64,000 bases of DNA from Amphiduros pacificus (Eukaryota; Annelida; Polychaeta; Phyllodocida; Hesionidae): assembly GCA_949316495.1 (NCBI GenBank), contig OX439004.1:2316001-2380000 (forward strand), written 5' to 3'. Shown piece after piece: positions 1 through 12,583 of the stretch (position 1 is the stretch's first letter; each line of letters begins with the position of its first letter). The notes below the pieces were generated by a model. The model saw only the letters and a program-made list of their open reading frames with translations. It was not told the DNA's origin and made no database searches. The position numbers and the translations under genes are program-made.

Positions 1-348
1 GATGCATCCTCCAATCATCCCTGCTGGTCCAGTTAGAGCAGAAAACTGTGCAACAATGTCACTGAATCCATCCAAAACCTCCCCTGGTTTGCCGCTGAGA
101 AGTTTGGGAATGGAGGACTTCAGTGACAAACTAGCAGCAATGACGGACTTCAATTTGGCCTCTTGAGCTGCCATAAGTTCCTTAGACTCTGTGGACGCCT
201 TCCATTCACTAATAGTGGTGCGCATCTCATTGATCAGCGTCTCATGTCCAGCTGACAATGCTGAAGACTTGGATAGATCCTGTTTGATCTCATCAAGAGT
301 ATTAAGCATTTGCTTCTGTTTTGTGTCAAAGTCAAACATTTTGGCCAT
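1..348 (-). CDS. 5' coding exon of an unrecognised helical protein (partial, runs off window)
   Basis: An open frame of 116 codons starts at an ATG at 348 and continues off the left edge, so only the N-terminal part is visible. Just upstream on the minus strand is a plausible splice acceptor (tttcag) with about 16 bases of 5' UTR before the ATG, which fits the first coding exon of a spliced gene. The peptide begins MAKMFDFDTKQKQML and is rich in Lys, Glu, Ser and Leu. It looks mostly helical and possibly coiled coil for about 90 residues, then ends with a Gly-rich hydrophobic stretch (SALTGPAGMIGGC). It has no signal peptide. I do not recognise the family and assign no function. That it codes rests on uninterrupted frame, the acceptor and balanced codon use. 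Confidence 0.65.
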   Translation of the reverse strand, partial: MAKMFDFDTKQKQMLNTLDEIKQDLSKSSALSAGHETLINEMRTTISEWKASTESKELMAAQEAKLKSVIAASLSLKSSIPKLLSGKPGEVLDGFSDIVAQFSALTGPAGMIGGCI

Positions 349-800
349 TCTTTGATGTTAAAATGTCTGAAATCCACAAAGAATAACATAATTATTATTA
401 ATATGATGCTGAGCCATGAAATATTCCAATAATTCCCAATGATTCAGTGGAATAAAGGTTTAAGGATGAATGTTATTAGATATTTTTGAATAAAAAAAAT
501 ATAAGTAAATAAATAGAAAATAATAAAGGTCAGGTTGAAGGCCGGGTCGTTTAGTACAATACTGATTACATTTGTATGTGTGGTCATTTTACCTATAGGT
601 AGATCCCTCCAGCATTTAGTCACGTACCCCCTTAGGTCTTCCTGATCCTGGTCACCAAGTCCCAGATCTGATACCTTCCCACTGTTTTATTATTATTGCA
701 TACTAGTACATATTGCATAATTAGTTGCTTCACATATTAATTTTACCATCTGTCCTACCCTCTACCCTACAAATTCTTATGGATCCCACTTGTTAGATTT

Positions 801-862
801 CACAATGACTCAGCGCTATGAACAGACTTGTCTGGTATCACAGCTATATAAATGTTATGTTA
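801..862 (+). mobile_element. LINE 3'-end scrap
   Basis: About 60 bases around 'cagcgctatgaacagact' match the 3' end of the LINEs at 2280 and 61125 (an 'agcgctatgaRCagac' block, then 'tctggtatca' and 'gctatataaatgtta'). Only the non-coding tail survives. The rest of 349-1900 is AT-rich, and I see no other gene or repeat in it. Confidence 0.6.
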
Positions 863-1903
863 TTTATAGTATTATTATGACCAATATGGCGCTCAGAAAT
901 AAAACCTTAAAATTTTACAATACATTTACGTATTAATATAGCATTATTTTTCATCCATTATGTATATTAGATGTAATATGGTGGATTTAACAATATGAAT
1001 ATGCTGATGATAAATAGTATACCTATCTTTGAGGTGAATGAAAGGTTGGTGTACAATGAACAAAACTCAAGGAATTGTAGAAAATAAATGTCCACAAAGA
1101 TGCCACCACTGAGGCAAAACACACAATATAGTCACACCTAGCTGTCTGTCCAGTAAAATAACCAGATCATGAGGGCTCAAAAACATCCTGTGTATATATC
1201 AGAATTACAAATTCAGATATCCTGATAACAGCGAAATCATAAACCTGACAATGGCAATTAGAGACTATCCTGTATCATGGGCTGTGCCAAAATATGTAAA
1301 CATAAAACACTTTGTCCAACCGAGGTAGATACAAACTATCTCATCCTGCCACAGACCACTTCATACTCACGGCCAGGTATGCATGGTATGGGCCAAGCTC
1401 TACTATAGCAATAGGCACATCATGCCACCCTCTGGTTAACAGTATGAATATGCTGATTGAACACAAAGGTTACAGACATTTCCGGCTAGTTTTATATTTT
1501 GTTGTGTACCCGACCTCATGACAATTATTGAACATGTGACTGCAATAAAATAGTGAGATGGATATTAATATCTAATTAATTCTGATGAAGTTAAATATTC
1601 ATATTATATATTTTCTATCAGGAGCTGCACAATATATCTATGTTTATTTTGAGTAATAAACATATGTAGTTATAGCTTTGTTAAACCATCAAATATGTCT
1701 CCATCACTGTCTAAACATGCTAAATAGATTTTTCTATTATTTTAGTTTGAAATTGAAATCAGTCATGTACCGTATAGATTAAGGAAGAATGGTACGGTAT
1801 AAACTATATATTATAATTACTTTGTATAAAAATGAAATCGCGTCAAAATAAAATATTTCCATAATTAATTAATAAGTAAGGAGACATTTTGGAATAAAAC
1901 TAA

Positions 1904-2330
1904 TGATCATATCTCAGGAAAACTTTTGATCATATCTCAGGAAAACTACGTGAACTTCACTGGCTCCCAGTTCATGCGAGGATTGATTTTAAAATTCTTC
2001 TCCTGACCTGGAAGGCTCTAAATGGTAAGGTTCCGCCTTACTTGCGTGATCTACTCCTAGTTAAACAAGGGGAACGCTGTCTAAGGTCAAACTCTGCCAC
2101 CCACTTACAAGTTCCTAAGACCCGGCTAAAGACAGTGGGGGATAGGGCCTTCGCATCTGTTGGCCCTAGACTCTGGAATTCCTTGCCTAGGGAAATTAGG
2201 ACTAGTGCCTCAGTCTCCTCGTTTAAGAGCAGACTGAAAACTCATCTCTTCAGGATGCACGTCCTGAACACAGCGCTATGAACTGACTTGTCTGGTATCA
2301 GCGCTATACAAATTTTATTATTATTACAAT
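1904..2330 (+). mobile_element. 5'-truncated LINE (CR1/L2 group) 3' fragment
   Basis: The last ~120 codons of a LINE ORF2 lie here, followed by the 3' tail and a short ATT run. The translation contains the hallmark C-terminal blocks LHWLPVHARIDFKILL, LKTVGDRAFASVGPRLWNSL and SSFKSRLKTHLFRMHVL, closely matching the larger LINE at 58.4-61.2 kb. The frame is still open from 2042 to the stop at 2281, so this copy is younger or less decayed than the others. A 20-base segment (gatcatatctcaggaaaact) is duplicated in tandem at the truncated 5' end. No target-site duplication is obvious. Confidence 0.85.
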
Positions 2331-2811
2331 GAGTAGATAGGTTTATAGCATGTATGTTCTCTTTAGATATGCAAATTTGGTGTAGACAGGCTCATCTGGA
2401 TCCTAAAACCTTGCAGCCAATCGTCTCTCACATCTGAAGTTTGGGATCCTCTTCTATTTCATTGAACTTTTATTCAATTTTCATTTATTTTCTGCTTATT
2501 AAGAAAAGCATTATGATACAAGTTTATGGTTTGTGCTACTCCTTGTAGTGGAATTGTTAACAAATCACACACAAAGAAAAATATCAAAAGTCAAATTTCA
2601 AATAAAATTTCCCATTATCAGCTTGTAACTTGTCTCAATCCTCGAAGTAGCAATAGACCTAATCATGATCTGTGATCAGGTGTCTGAATGCTGCACAACA
2701 AATGGGAGACATTGAACATGAAATGGGTAGTACAAAACGTCCTATTTCATGATCAGGTGATACAAAGAGTCACTTTTACCCAGCATAAATGGCGCCAAAA
2801 AGAGAACACAT

Positions 2812-3010
2812 CCGTCAATTTATACACATTTTCATGAAATGATATTAGATATTTCCGCTTAAGTTGCTCTTATCAAAATAGAACATAATAGATGATAACA
2901 AATTCTCTCAGTATGTCTTATTAGGTGGACCTAATTTGCAATTAAACATCTTCAATGTTCAAGCTTTTCTTAATCAAATTTAGTCTGTTAATAAATCTCG
3001 AAATTGACAG
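2812..3010. repeat. Possible small inverted-repeat element related to the one at 8199-8292
   Basis: The segment is bounded by ccgtcaattt and its near-complement aaattgacag. The same motif bounds a cleaner foldback at 8199-8292. A 14-base block near 2860 (taagttgctcttat) also recurs in reverse near 8109. The ends are decayed and no duplicated target site is evident. Confidence 0.3.
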
Positions 3011-3239
3011 ACTTTATTGTATTTGTTAAAGATTCATGCGTACGAGTATGAATACATTCCTATAAAATGTAAACATTCCTATAAAATGTAAACAAAGAAA
3101 AAGAAGTGCATGATGACCAAAGATTCAAGACAACGTATCCAATGACAACGGTGTCACATCTCAATGAGTGTAAATATCTGTTTGCTTGGATACTTCCCAG
3201 TCGTTAGAGCATTAAATTCTAGGTTGTCCCAAGCAAATA

Positions 3240-4500
3240 TTTAATGACAACCATTATCGGATCTGCCTCAAACCTCACAAAAATTTGGTGACATTTAAAT
3301 AGACCTGTGTAAATTTTTATTCACTCAGAATATGAGAAATTAAGTTTTTTAGCTCTGTTGACTTCTTGAAGTCGCAGAGCTTAAGGAGTGGGGAAAATGT
3401 CTGTCTGTCTGTCTGTCCGTCCAACAGAAATGTCTTATGTCATAGTTGTGCCTCGGCATACTTTTTTTAGTCATGTGACCTTTGACCTTGACCTTGAATG
3501 TCAAAAACCATATAAATGTTTTACAGATTTGACCTTTGACCTTGATACTATGACCTTGACCTTTGTATTATTGTGCAGGCCATATATCATGAACTATGAA
3601 CTGGAGATACTAAACATTAGGCATACATCGCAAACACAGTGTTGTCAGTACTGTGCATATCCTCTAAATATGTGAAAAGCAACTGGACTGGCCTGCAGAG
3701 CCCACAGAATGTTTGCAGGTTACACCAGTTCATGTGTTTCCATTTAAGTCAGCAGAGCTATCAACCCAAGGGGTTTTGTTTTTAGTTAGGATAATCTAAA
3801 AGTGTTATGTGGTGCTGCCTTGTTACCATGTATTGTGCTGGGCAAATAATCTAGGACTAACATTATTGGACCCCACCAATCCTCGTTAAAACATTGATGG
3901 GCTTTGAATTGACCTTCAGCACAAAATTTTTACTTAGAACATTTAAAATCAAGGTTTTTTTAATCATGATAATCTGGAAGCTGTGTGTGGTGCCATCTTG
4001 TAACCATCCATTGTGTCGGTAAAATATCTTTATGGCTTTATGGAACTATCACAAGACTCACACAGAAATTAGTGACCATTGAATTGACCAAAGCTAGTTT
4101 TTTTCAACTTAGAATATTAGAAATAATGTTTTTTAACTTACAATGATTTAAAAGTTGTACGCAGCCCCATCCTGTAACCATCAATTGTGTTGAGAAAATA
4201 TTTTATTACTTGCTTTATTATGTATATTGGATACCCCTCAACCATCACAAAAAAATTGGTGACCTTTGAATTGACCTGCGCTAGTAATTTACCATTTAGA
4301 ATATTAAAAATATATATATTTTTTTAATTATGATAATCTAAAAATTGTATGTGGTGCCATCTTGTCACCGTCCATTGTGTCGGGAAAATATTTTGGGATC
4401 CACATTTTGGGATCCACATTTTGGGATCCCCGTCTCCGTTACCCTCAAAGAAAATTTGGTGAAATGATCTGTGCTAGTTTTCCCCACTTATTTTTCAATT
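3240..4500. repeat. Degenerate ~185-bp tandem repeat array
   Basis: Four to five diverged units follow one another. Each has a version of 'gtggtgccatcttgtaacc', 'attgtgtcgggaaaatattt', 'cacaaaaatttggtgac' and 'ttgaattgacc', ending in a run of T and A. Unit starts lie near 3800, 3975, 4150 and 4345, with a partial unit upstream near 3280. Between them, 3400-3570 holds (tctg)n and several 'gacctttgaccttgacc' blocks. There is no coding potential. From 4500 to 5160 I see only AT-rich sequence. Confidence 0.7.
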
Positions 4501-7500
4501 ATGTTAAATTTTGTTGATTTAAAGAAATAAATTTAGATTTTCCTTAAAATAATGTGGCACAAAATACAGTCTAGTGATATTTTGAACACAATCTTGCAAA
4601 TATGACATGCTGACAACCTCATCTCTCAATTTAGAAAAAAACAACTGAATAATGAACTGTGAATAAGCAACAAACTTCACCATGTTCGCACACATATAAA
4701 AAGTTCCTTGTGGTGCGGAGAAAACTTGTGTACAATTGGTCAGAAAAATACTATTGTATACTTAAAACTGTGGAATTTCCATGCGGGGATACCATTATAT
4801 TAATATATTACATTGCAAAATACACTAAATAAATCTCAGGTCTTTACTTGTGCGGGGAGAGACAAATATATCAAATATTCATTTTTGTCCATTTAACCAT
4901 ACATGACAGTCAACTGGTTCACGCAACATGGTGACTGCTGGTGACATTAGCAAAGGACAACGTTCAAGGCTGGGAGTCCATTTGCATATGGGGAGACATC
5001 GTCACAAAATGAACTGGAAGTCTCACCATGCAAATGGGGTCTTTCAGTTGCTCTGGGACAGAAACAGATACAACCCCCTATTAGTTAGCTTCTTACAACA
5101 TGCAGGGGATACAGTGGGCCTATTCTACTGCCCCAAACCCACAGGGGCTTGATATTGGCTCTGGTGATGACATTAGTGTACCAGGTGTACCAGGTGTACC
5201 AGGTGTACCAGGTGTACCAACCAGACAAGGCAACTAAAATCAACCGCAACCAAGTAGCCAGCATCCCTGGCCAAACTTAAGGCAGAGATGGACAAGCTAA
5301 AACTTGAACTTGGGGCAAAGAACAAAGTAATAAATGAACTTACAATGAATAAATAAAAGAGAGATATATAAATGAATGTAAACCTGATGAAGTTGGGCAT
5401 TTTAAAATCCAACTGAGGATCTCATGATAGAGGAGCTCACTGTAGTTAGAGACAAATGTATAAATGAATGTGAACCACACAAACAGTTCTATGTAAATAA
5501 AATTGCAGAGCTTAAAACTGAAATAGTTGGCAACAACAGAGAAATTACCAGATTACATGAGAAACTAAAATTTAAGAAATAAAAACAATGAGCTGCCAGA
5601 ATGTAGCTGTTCCAGCTGTTGTAGCTCCAACTTTCCATAAAGTACTTATTATGGCTGAACAAACAAATAGCAAAACCATAGCCGACTCAAACAAGGGTAA
5701 AAACTTCTCTTTGATTCCTGCTCTTGCAGCTGACTCAGTTCTAGACTTCAATAAAACATTTGACGTATATGATACATATACGAGACTCAGGGAATTCCAC
5801 ATCATCATATTAATGTCGGGTGCAAGGGATTTCTGCATGAACAAGAATATTGATCACATATATGAGACACATTGTTGAGACCATGACAAAATACACTCAC
5901 GTTGAAATAGTGCTCTGCTCCCCATTTCCACTGACTTCTCATTTTGGTCCTCAGATTGTCTTAACAGAAGCAATCATGGCTATAAATCAGAAAAATGTCA
6001 TCAAAATCAACACCAAAGAGCTTTTTGATAAATTCCTTAGAGAAGATTACATGCATGAAAAAACAAATTACTTAAGTGTAAAAGTGACAAAAACCTTCTT
6101 CACAAAAATTATCCAGCCTATTAGAATTGACATGTCCATTCATCTTCGCGGTGGTTTCTCAAACGAGGTAGAGTTAGCATTAGCTCAATTTGGGCAGGAG
6201 TCTAAAAATTCATCTGCGGCATGTATGGACGCATCTGAAGAAGCCAAAAATGAACTTATGTGGTCTTGAGACAGAGACAAGTCCAAGTAGCAAGAGAGGT
6301 ACCCAATGATAAGATGGGTCTGGTATTGGGAAAACTCAGAAAATTGATGAAGCTGCATAGTCTACCTGTAGAGGCAAGAATAGACTTTAATATTGGAAGG
6401 TGCAAAACGGCAACCCAGTTAACACACAACGTAGAAACAACGTTGTGAGCACGAAGAAATAAGGTTAAGTTGTTTTTCTACATTTTTTCAATGTGCTGAG
6501 CACGTAGAAGAATAACGTTGTGGTCTGACCTAATAACAACAGTGCTGTTCTACATTGTCAGCACGTTGTCTTGCAACATTTTTTAACAACGTGCCTACAA
6601 CGTGGTGAGCACGTAGAAGAAAACTTGTGATTAAATTGGCTAATAGGTGGCTGCAGTACTACAAAAAATGGCGACCTGTAACAGCTTAGTTGTTATGTAA
6701 TTCAAAGTTACAGTGAATTCAATGGACAAGATGTAGTGTTCTGAATGACTAAACTATATTAAAAAAATAAAGGATCATGTCTTATGTTGTGAAAGAAATT
6801 TATGGTTATTATCTACTGCAATATATAGCCATATCATTTTAGACAATGTCAAAAAATCAGTATAACCTTGGAGTAATTATGAATGGAGGCGCGACGTGGG
6901 ATCAATGGGGACAACATAGTTGCCGCCTTGGGCATTGTTATGATTATGTTTGGACGATTTTATGAAAAGATTTATGAAATCATATCAAAGTTATGACAAT
7001 ATGCTAAAAATTGCTAGTACAACATCAAATACTGATAGAACCACGTGTTTTATTGTTATTTTTTTTCATTCCAGTTTATTTTTAATTATTGGCGCATATA
7101 TTGGCAGCTTAGAAAAATATACCACATTGTTCAGTGAAAAAAATACTATCAGAAAATGTAATTTATAGCCCTGCCAATATATGCGCCATCAGAAATAAAT
7201 TGACTTATAAAACGTTATGTCATCATTTAAAATAAAAAAAATGCAACAGAAATTTTATAAATGCTATATCATAAATAATATATTGTTTTAAATTTTTTTA
7301 CAAAGTAACATGAATAGTGACATAATTTTTCTAAACATGTATAAAAAAATAAAAGGTTTAGAATATGCATTTTTCCTTTTATCAGAATATTTATAATTGA
7401 AGCAATCAGAACAGATATGAACAGATTTATTTGAAGTAATTTTGAGTGGATTGTATTGTAAGCCACAAAACAGCAACTATTTTGAATTTTTCTTCATAAA

Positions 7501-7550
7501 AAAGACACTTAAATGTGGTATAAAACTTTAATGAAACATTGGCCAATTTA

Positions 7551-8007
7551 TTTAAAAAAAATATAAATGTTCAATTTTCCACTGTTCTGATGTCGGCAAC
7601 TATGAAAGGATGAAAGCATTTTGAATCCATTGCGTAAAAAAATGTGTTGCCATGATGCCATAGCTCCTATAACGGCTGTCACGCCTCCATTCATAATTAC
7701 TCCAATGTATAACATACCAGCTAATATACTAAAAGAGGTTGATGATGAGACAATCGCAACTGAGTAATTAGATTTGTCCAAAGATAGCTGAATTTGTTCA
7801 CAGCTGGATGTATATGTGTCACACATCAGCGAAAATGAGTGACATAGCATGTAACGGGTTTATAGCAGTGGGAGGAGCGGACGTCCAGAAAGCACCCTGC
7901 AGAGCACTTTCAGTGACATTTAATATTGGCCGTGTTCGACTTCCATTGACTAAATCAACCACAAAGAATGCCATTTTTTCAAAAATTATCAAAATGTTAT
8001 ACCCCAA
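7551..8007 (-). pseudogene. Decayed hydrophobic-protein frame inside the transposon
   Basis: Two overlapping minus-strand frames form one apparent coding stretch with a frame break near 7830. The upstream part includes MAFFVVDLVNGSRTRP and GAFWTSAPPTAINPL; the downstream part includes SSSTSFSILAGMLYIGV and MNGGVTAVIGAMASWQ. Two hydrophobic segments suggest a membrane protein. A 24-base block from it (7682-7705) recurs exactly in inverse orientation at 6868-6891, where the plus strand again gives a hydrophobic peptide (NIVAALGIVMIMFG). I do not recognise the protein. It may be a captured host exon or an old element-encoded protein. Confidence 0.35.
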
Positions 8008-8198
8008 TTGACTCTACATTCAATATATTTTTTATTATATTTTTTTTAATCATTTCTATTCATGACTAATTTTTCAGGGAGTATTTCTTCTTTTTTTAGG
8101 TATTATTATGATAAGAGCAACTTATTGCTGATTATTTTCTGAAATTAGATTAATATTTAATTTATCTAATATCTCAAAAATATATGTGAGGTCAAATT

Positions 8199-8292
8199 AA
8201 AGTCCGTCAATTTGTCACTTTTGTAACCCTACCGATTTAAGCTATTTTTAATCATTTTAGCTTCATAATAAATCTTGAAATTGACGGACTTT
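8199..8292. repeat. 94-bp foldback element
   Basis: A perfect 15-bp inverted repeat, AAAGTCCGTCAATTT at 8199-8213 and its complement at 8278-8292, encloses 64 bases of AT-rich sequence. A related pair of ends is seen at 2812-3010. It sits inside the larger transposon, so it is either a nested MITE or part of that element. Confidence 0.55.
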
Positions 8293-9254
8293 TTTTCAAT
8301 TTCATTTTAGTATTAATCTGTTTTTCTGTGCAGTATTCTATATATTTTCATAAACTAACCCCCAATAAGCTGGCATTTTTATATTATTTAAAAAAAAATT
8401 AGTATTATAGTATTTCCCTCTGTTTTCCCTTATAGATTGACCACAAAACTATAAATTGCTCTCAAATTGTTAATTATGAACATATTTTGATGAATAAGGA
8501 CTCTATGAGCTCGTATTTGAAAGATGTAGATGATAGGATAAAAAAACATGTAGATAATTTCGTGGAAATAGGCTTTCTATTTTCAAGGTCATTGAAAGGT
8601 CACTTCAAGGTCACTGGCAATATTTGATCAAAATAGCCTAAGAAGGTTGACATTCGATCACATATCATTTGTAGATGCATTCTGAGTAGTAAAAAAGTTG
8701 TATCCCTATGTCTGCCATTTCTAGTGATGTGCTTGCAACATGCTGAGCACCATGTGCTTACAACATATGCTGAGCATATGCTTAAATGTCCTCACAACCT
8801 GCTAAGAATGTGCTGAGGACGTGCTCACAACGTAGAAAAACGTGCTGAGTATGTGCTCACAACGTTGTACAACAACATGCTCACAACGATATCTGGTGTT
8901 TACAGATCTACGTCCATACAACATCATGTTACACCGTGCTCAGCACCAAAACACAACATGCTCACAATGTAGAAAAAACGTAAAATTGTTAGCTGAGAAG
9001 GCACCTGAATACCTATCACAACTGTTGATACCTAATTAAATTAGGTACAAGACCTCTCAGATCATCAGAGAACAATGAATATGTTGTCCCTAGGGCAACC
9101 TAAATACTTACAGGGATAGGGCTTTTGAGGTGTATGCACCTAAGATCTGGAATGCACCGCCCCTAAAGGTGAAAAATAGTAAATACCTTTAAGTCTAATC
9201 TTAAGACGCACCTATACATGAAGCATTATATCCATAAGCACCATGAGCATACTA

Positions 9255-9607
<353 letters not shown>

Positions 9608-9609
9608 CA

Positions 9610-12462
9610 ATTTAGAGGAATGACAAAGCCGAGCCAAATTAAAACACCCTCATACATGCTGCCTCCAAATTCCTTATTTGTTTTAAATTGCATGTCCTCA
9701 GACACTCAGTGTCGGCCAATGACACCGCGCTGACTCACAGCTTTAAAATGCTCATTTTGCCGAGGTATGGTCAGCCGAGTCTCTCACCTGCCAAGCGCTG
9801 GCCTAGTTTTTGTCGTCACTCACGGAACCTATGACCAGCTTCAAAATTAGGTCATCGCTTTCTCAGGTAAAAACCCATGTAAGTACCAAGATTATCTTTG
9901 ATTTTTTTACTATTTCTGCGATCGCTGTACACAAGTAAAAGTGACTTACATATAGCAAATGACAGTGGGATAAGAATGTGACAGCTATGGTCAGATATCG
10001 CGCTTATTTTGTAGACTAACTCGGTGTTTTCCCAGGTAAGACAAGCTTTTGTCTGTCTACCTGGACGCGTGATGGCGTTGTAGTCGAACCCCGTCACGAC
10101 TTGTTGGCATTATCTACTCTGTTTTGGAGGAAAATATTATCTAAATCAAAATATTTGTTTAATGTTTATGGCACACTCATAAGATTCATGAATTAGGATA
10201 TGGATTAAGTGAACAGGTTTATTCTGATGTTGTGAAGTGGCTTCGAAATTGGTGGACAAAATCAAATATTTTTTGACGAAGGTGAGACATTTTGGTTTTG
10301 AACAAGTTGACGAAGCCCACTGCGATAAAGGGAGGGACGGTCCCGTCTAATTTACTCTTGTTTAAACTCTTAAGTTATGTGTTTACTCAATACAACGAAT
10401 GAGAAAACTCAAAGTTTGAAAGAAAACAAAGGTAATTCAGGCAATTTCAGCTGTTCAAAACGAAACAACAATGTTGATTGAACTTTCTTGATGATGTGTA
10501 TTTCAAAAGGAAAGTAGGTCAGCTATATGATATACCAGATCAAACTAAATCTTCTATTTTGACCCATTGAAGACTCAAATATGTGTTTATCACCCTTGTT
10601 TTCTGGCCATCGTCTGATCAAACTTAAAGCACAATAATCCAGCGTTTTTGTGTTCAGTTCTCTTCCAAATAAGCCAGGTATATGTCTGGTTTGTTGACAG
10701 CCATGACATGTGGGGGAATTCCCATGTTTTGAGAAGACATCTTGATCAGTTGTGATTTGGCAGTTATGGAATATTGCAATTAACACACACAGCAATATGA
10801 TAGCAATTTATAACTTTAACTATTGAAAGGTCACAACGCAACCCTACAAACAGTTATTTTTCAGGACAGTAAATAGATATTTAATAAAGGAATGTAGGAT
10901 TTACCAAATGTAGAACCTCAGATGTTTATTTGTCAAAGATTGTCACTTTGGACATTGATGATAAGATGTTTGACATGTTTAATGATAACAGGCAATGAAC
11001 AGTTTCCATAGGTGGATTGCCAATCTTCATGTTGTTGTTTTTCTCCCATTGAAAAGTACACACCGGAACTGTACAACTTTACCAGAACCAGAACTCCACT
11101 ATATTTATTCATTGGTCGGAGAGATTGGCAGGGGGCCTATGGAGTAAGCTTATTTTCTTGCTTTAGTTATTAGTGTATTCAATTCTCACGACTTGAGTTT
11201 GAACATCACCAGGGTTCTCTTGCTTTATGAGCAATGCATGCTGGGATAGGTTTACAGACTTGACACTGATATGAAGATGACTATTCTGTATGCTTTGAAC
11301 GTAATACATTAATATTTTGACAAAAAATGCACATACTGAAAAAATAAACTAACCAAATTTGATATTATTTAGAATCGACAGACAGCAATTGGTGAATTCA
11401 TTGAAATATAATGAAATAAAATGAAATGTCGATCAACATTGATGAACCAAGGTTGCATTTGTTCATTAAAGACTCAAATATGAGATTTTAACACACTAGG
11501 TGGCATCATGGCCCACTCAAGCAGCAAGAATTGATTGTGAATAGTTTTCTTAATTGAAATTCATATCAAATTGACATATTGGAGCTCATCTTCAGTTAAG
11601 CTTGTCAACAGGTGCACAATGGAGAGAGTTGTTCTCAGTTTTTTCAGGGAGCTCATATAAATAAAGTGTCGGTAGCTGTTAATGCCGGTAGCTGTTAATG
11701 CCAGCATCAAGCTGTCATAAACTCTGGTGACATAATTACTGTGGAGATAGTCCCTGGTTTCTTGAAGCAAACCATTCATTGATTTCTTGGGAACACATGT
11801 CACTGGTTTGACATGATTTTTATGTTGGTAGTTATATCTGATGGCAATTTATAAATACAGTTGGCATGAATTAGGAACAACTTTAAGATGTGAGTATGCA
11901 CGATAACAATTGGTAATTCTTAGATAGTATATGTGAAAAATAATTGAATAAAATGATGCACTTTTATCATGTCTATTGAAAGATTTTGAGATCACAAATT
12001 GTTCTAGGGTCTGTGTCACAATTCACGTTTTCATTAATATTTTAAATCTATAAAAAGAGAATTTAGGTAATATAGCTGATAAAAGGAGATAATAAAACTT
12101 CTAAAGGTGTGTTGATAGAAGGTTGTGTACAGAGTGAATGGATCTTAGATACCTCCAGTGATCTTTGGGCTTTGTTTACCCACTGGCCCCTCAACAAGAT
12201 GTAAATGTCTGTATAAGATACATGCTAACAAAGATCAGAGAGAAGCAAGTTCTCTGAGCTCTACAATTGTTGTTTGCATTACATGGGTAACCACAGATCA
12301 AAGGTCAAAGGTTGCAGAGCAGTTGGTTTGCCATATAATTCGTGTCATTGGGATGTATTTTATGATAGCATTAATACAGAGATGTACAACACTTCATAAT
12401 TTTTAATTGAAAATATCTATCACGTATACAGAATGATTTTGACATGTTTTCTATCATTTCAG
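9610..12462. other. Gene-free stretch upstream of the 393-aa gene; probable 5' flank and intron
   Basis: No coding frame here is convincing. Mixed-composition sequence at 9690-9870 contains CCAAT (9717), a TGACTCA AP-1-like site (9731) and possible donors (ctcag|gtaaaa at 9865, cccag|gtaaga at 10036). The promoter and non-coding first exon of the gene at 12.5 kb may therefore lie here, but I cannot prove it. A perfect 15-base tandem duplication (ggtagctgttaatgc) is at 11671-11703. The rest is AT-rich. Confidence 0.3.
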
Positions 12463-12583
12463 ATCAGCGAGAACTGGATAGTCCAATGAGTGAAGACGCC
12501 ACACTCTCCAGACAGTGAGAGGCTATCTCTCCACACCCACACTCCTTCCTCTACCAGTGACGCCCTCCTCATCAGTCGGCACG

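Larger units (their letters stand above)
6414..8997. mobile_element. TIR DNA transposon, ~2.6 kb, inserted in the LINE
   Basis: The ends are imperfect terminal inverted repeats, CCCAGTTAACA on the left and its complement reading CTCAGCTAACA on the right (9 of 11). Both ends carry sub-terminal repeats of 'acaacgt' and 'gctgagcac' type, in opposite orientation (6425-6625 and 8700-8980). Comparing with the intact LINE frame places the break between '...acggcaa' and 'aaggcacctg', which suggests a 2-bp AA target duplication. No transposase is recognisable. The interior holds decayed hydrophobic frames and a small foldback, so it is probably non-autonomous. I cannot assign a superfamily. Confidence 0.65.
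5180..9250 (+). mobile_element. Old LINE with coiled-coil/esterase ORF1, RT deleted, split by a DNA transposon
   Basis: After a short (ccaggtgta) repeat, decayed frames at 5270-5580 read as coiled coil (AKLKAEMDKLKLELG; YVNKIAELKTEIV). From 5588 to 6269 two overlapping frames encode a region I read as the SGNH/GDSL-type esterase domain of CR1/L2-clade ORF1. Pieces include VEIVLCSPFPLTSHF and FLREDYMHEKTNYLSVKV, the latter where the catalytic Asp/His block normally sits. Nearly all endonuclease and RT sequence is missing. The RT C-terminal part restarts at about 6320 (LHSLPVEARIDFNI) and resumes after the inserted transposon at 8998 (KAPEYLSQLLIP, then RAFEVYAPKIWNA and SNLKTHLYMKHY). The element ends at the long ATT microsatellite. 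A family assignment beyond CR1/L2 is not safe by eye. Confidence 0.7.

Noticed and set aside
10523-10795. 90-codon minus frame with a Cys/His-rich start
   Set aside because: No splice support, no family resemblance and no neighbouring exon; expected by chance at this length.
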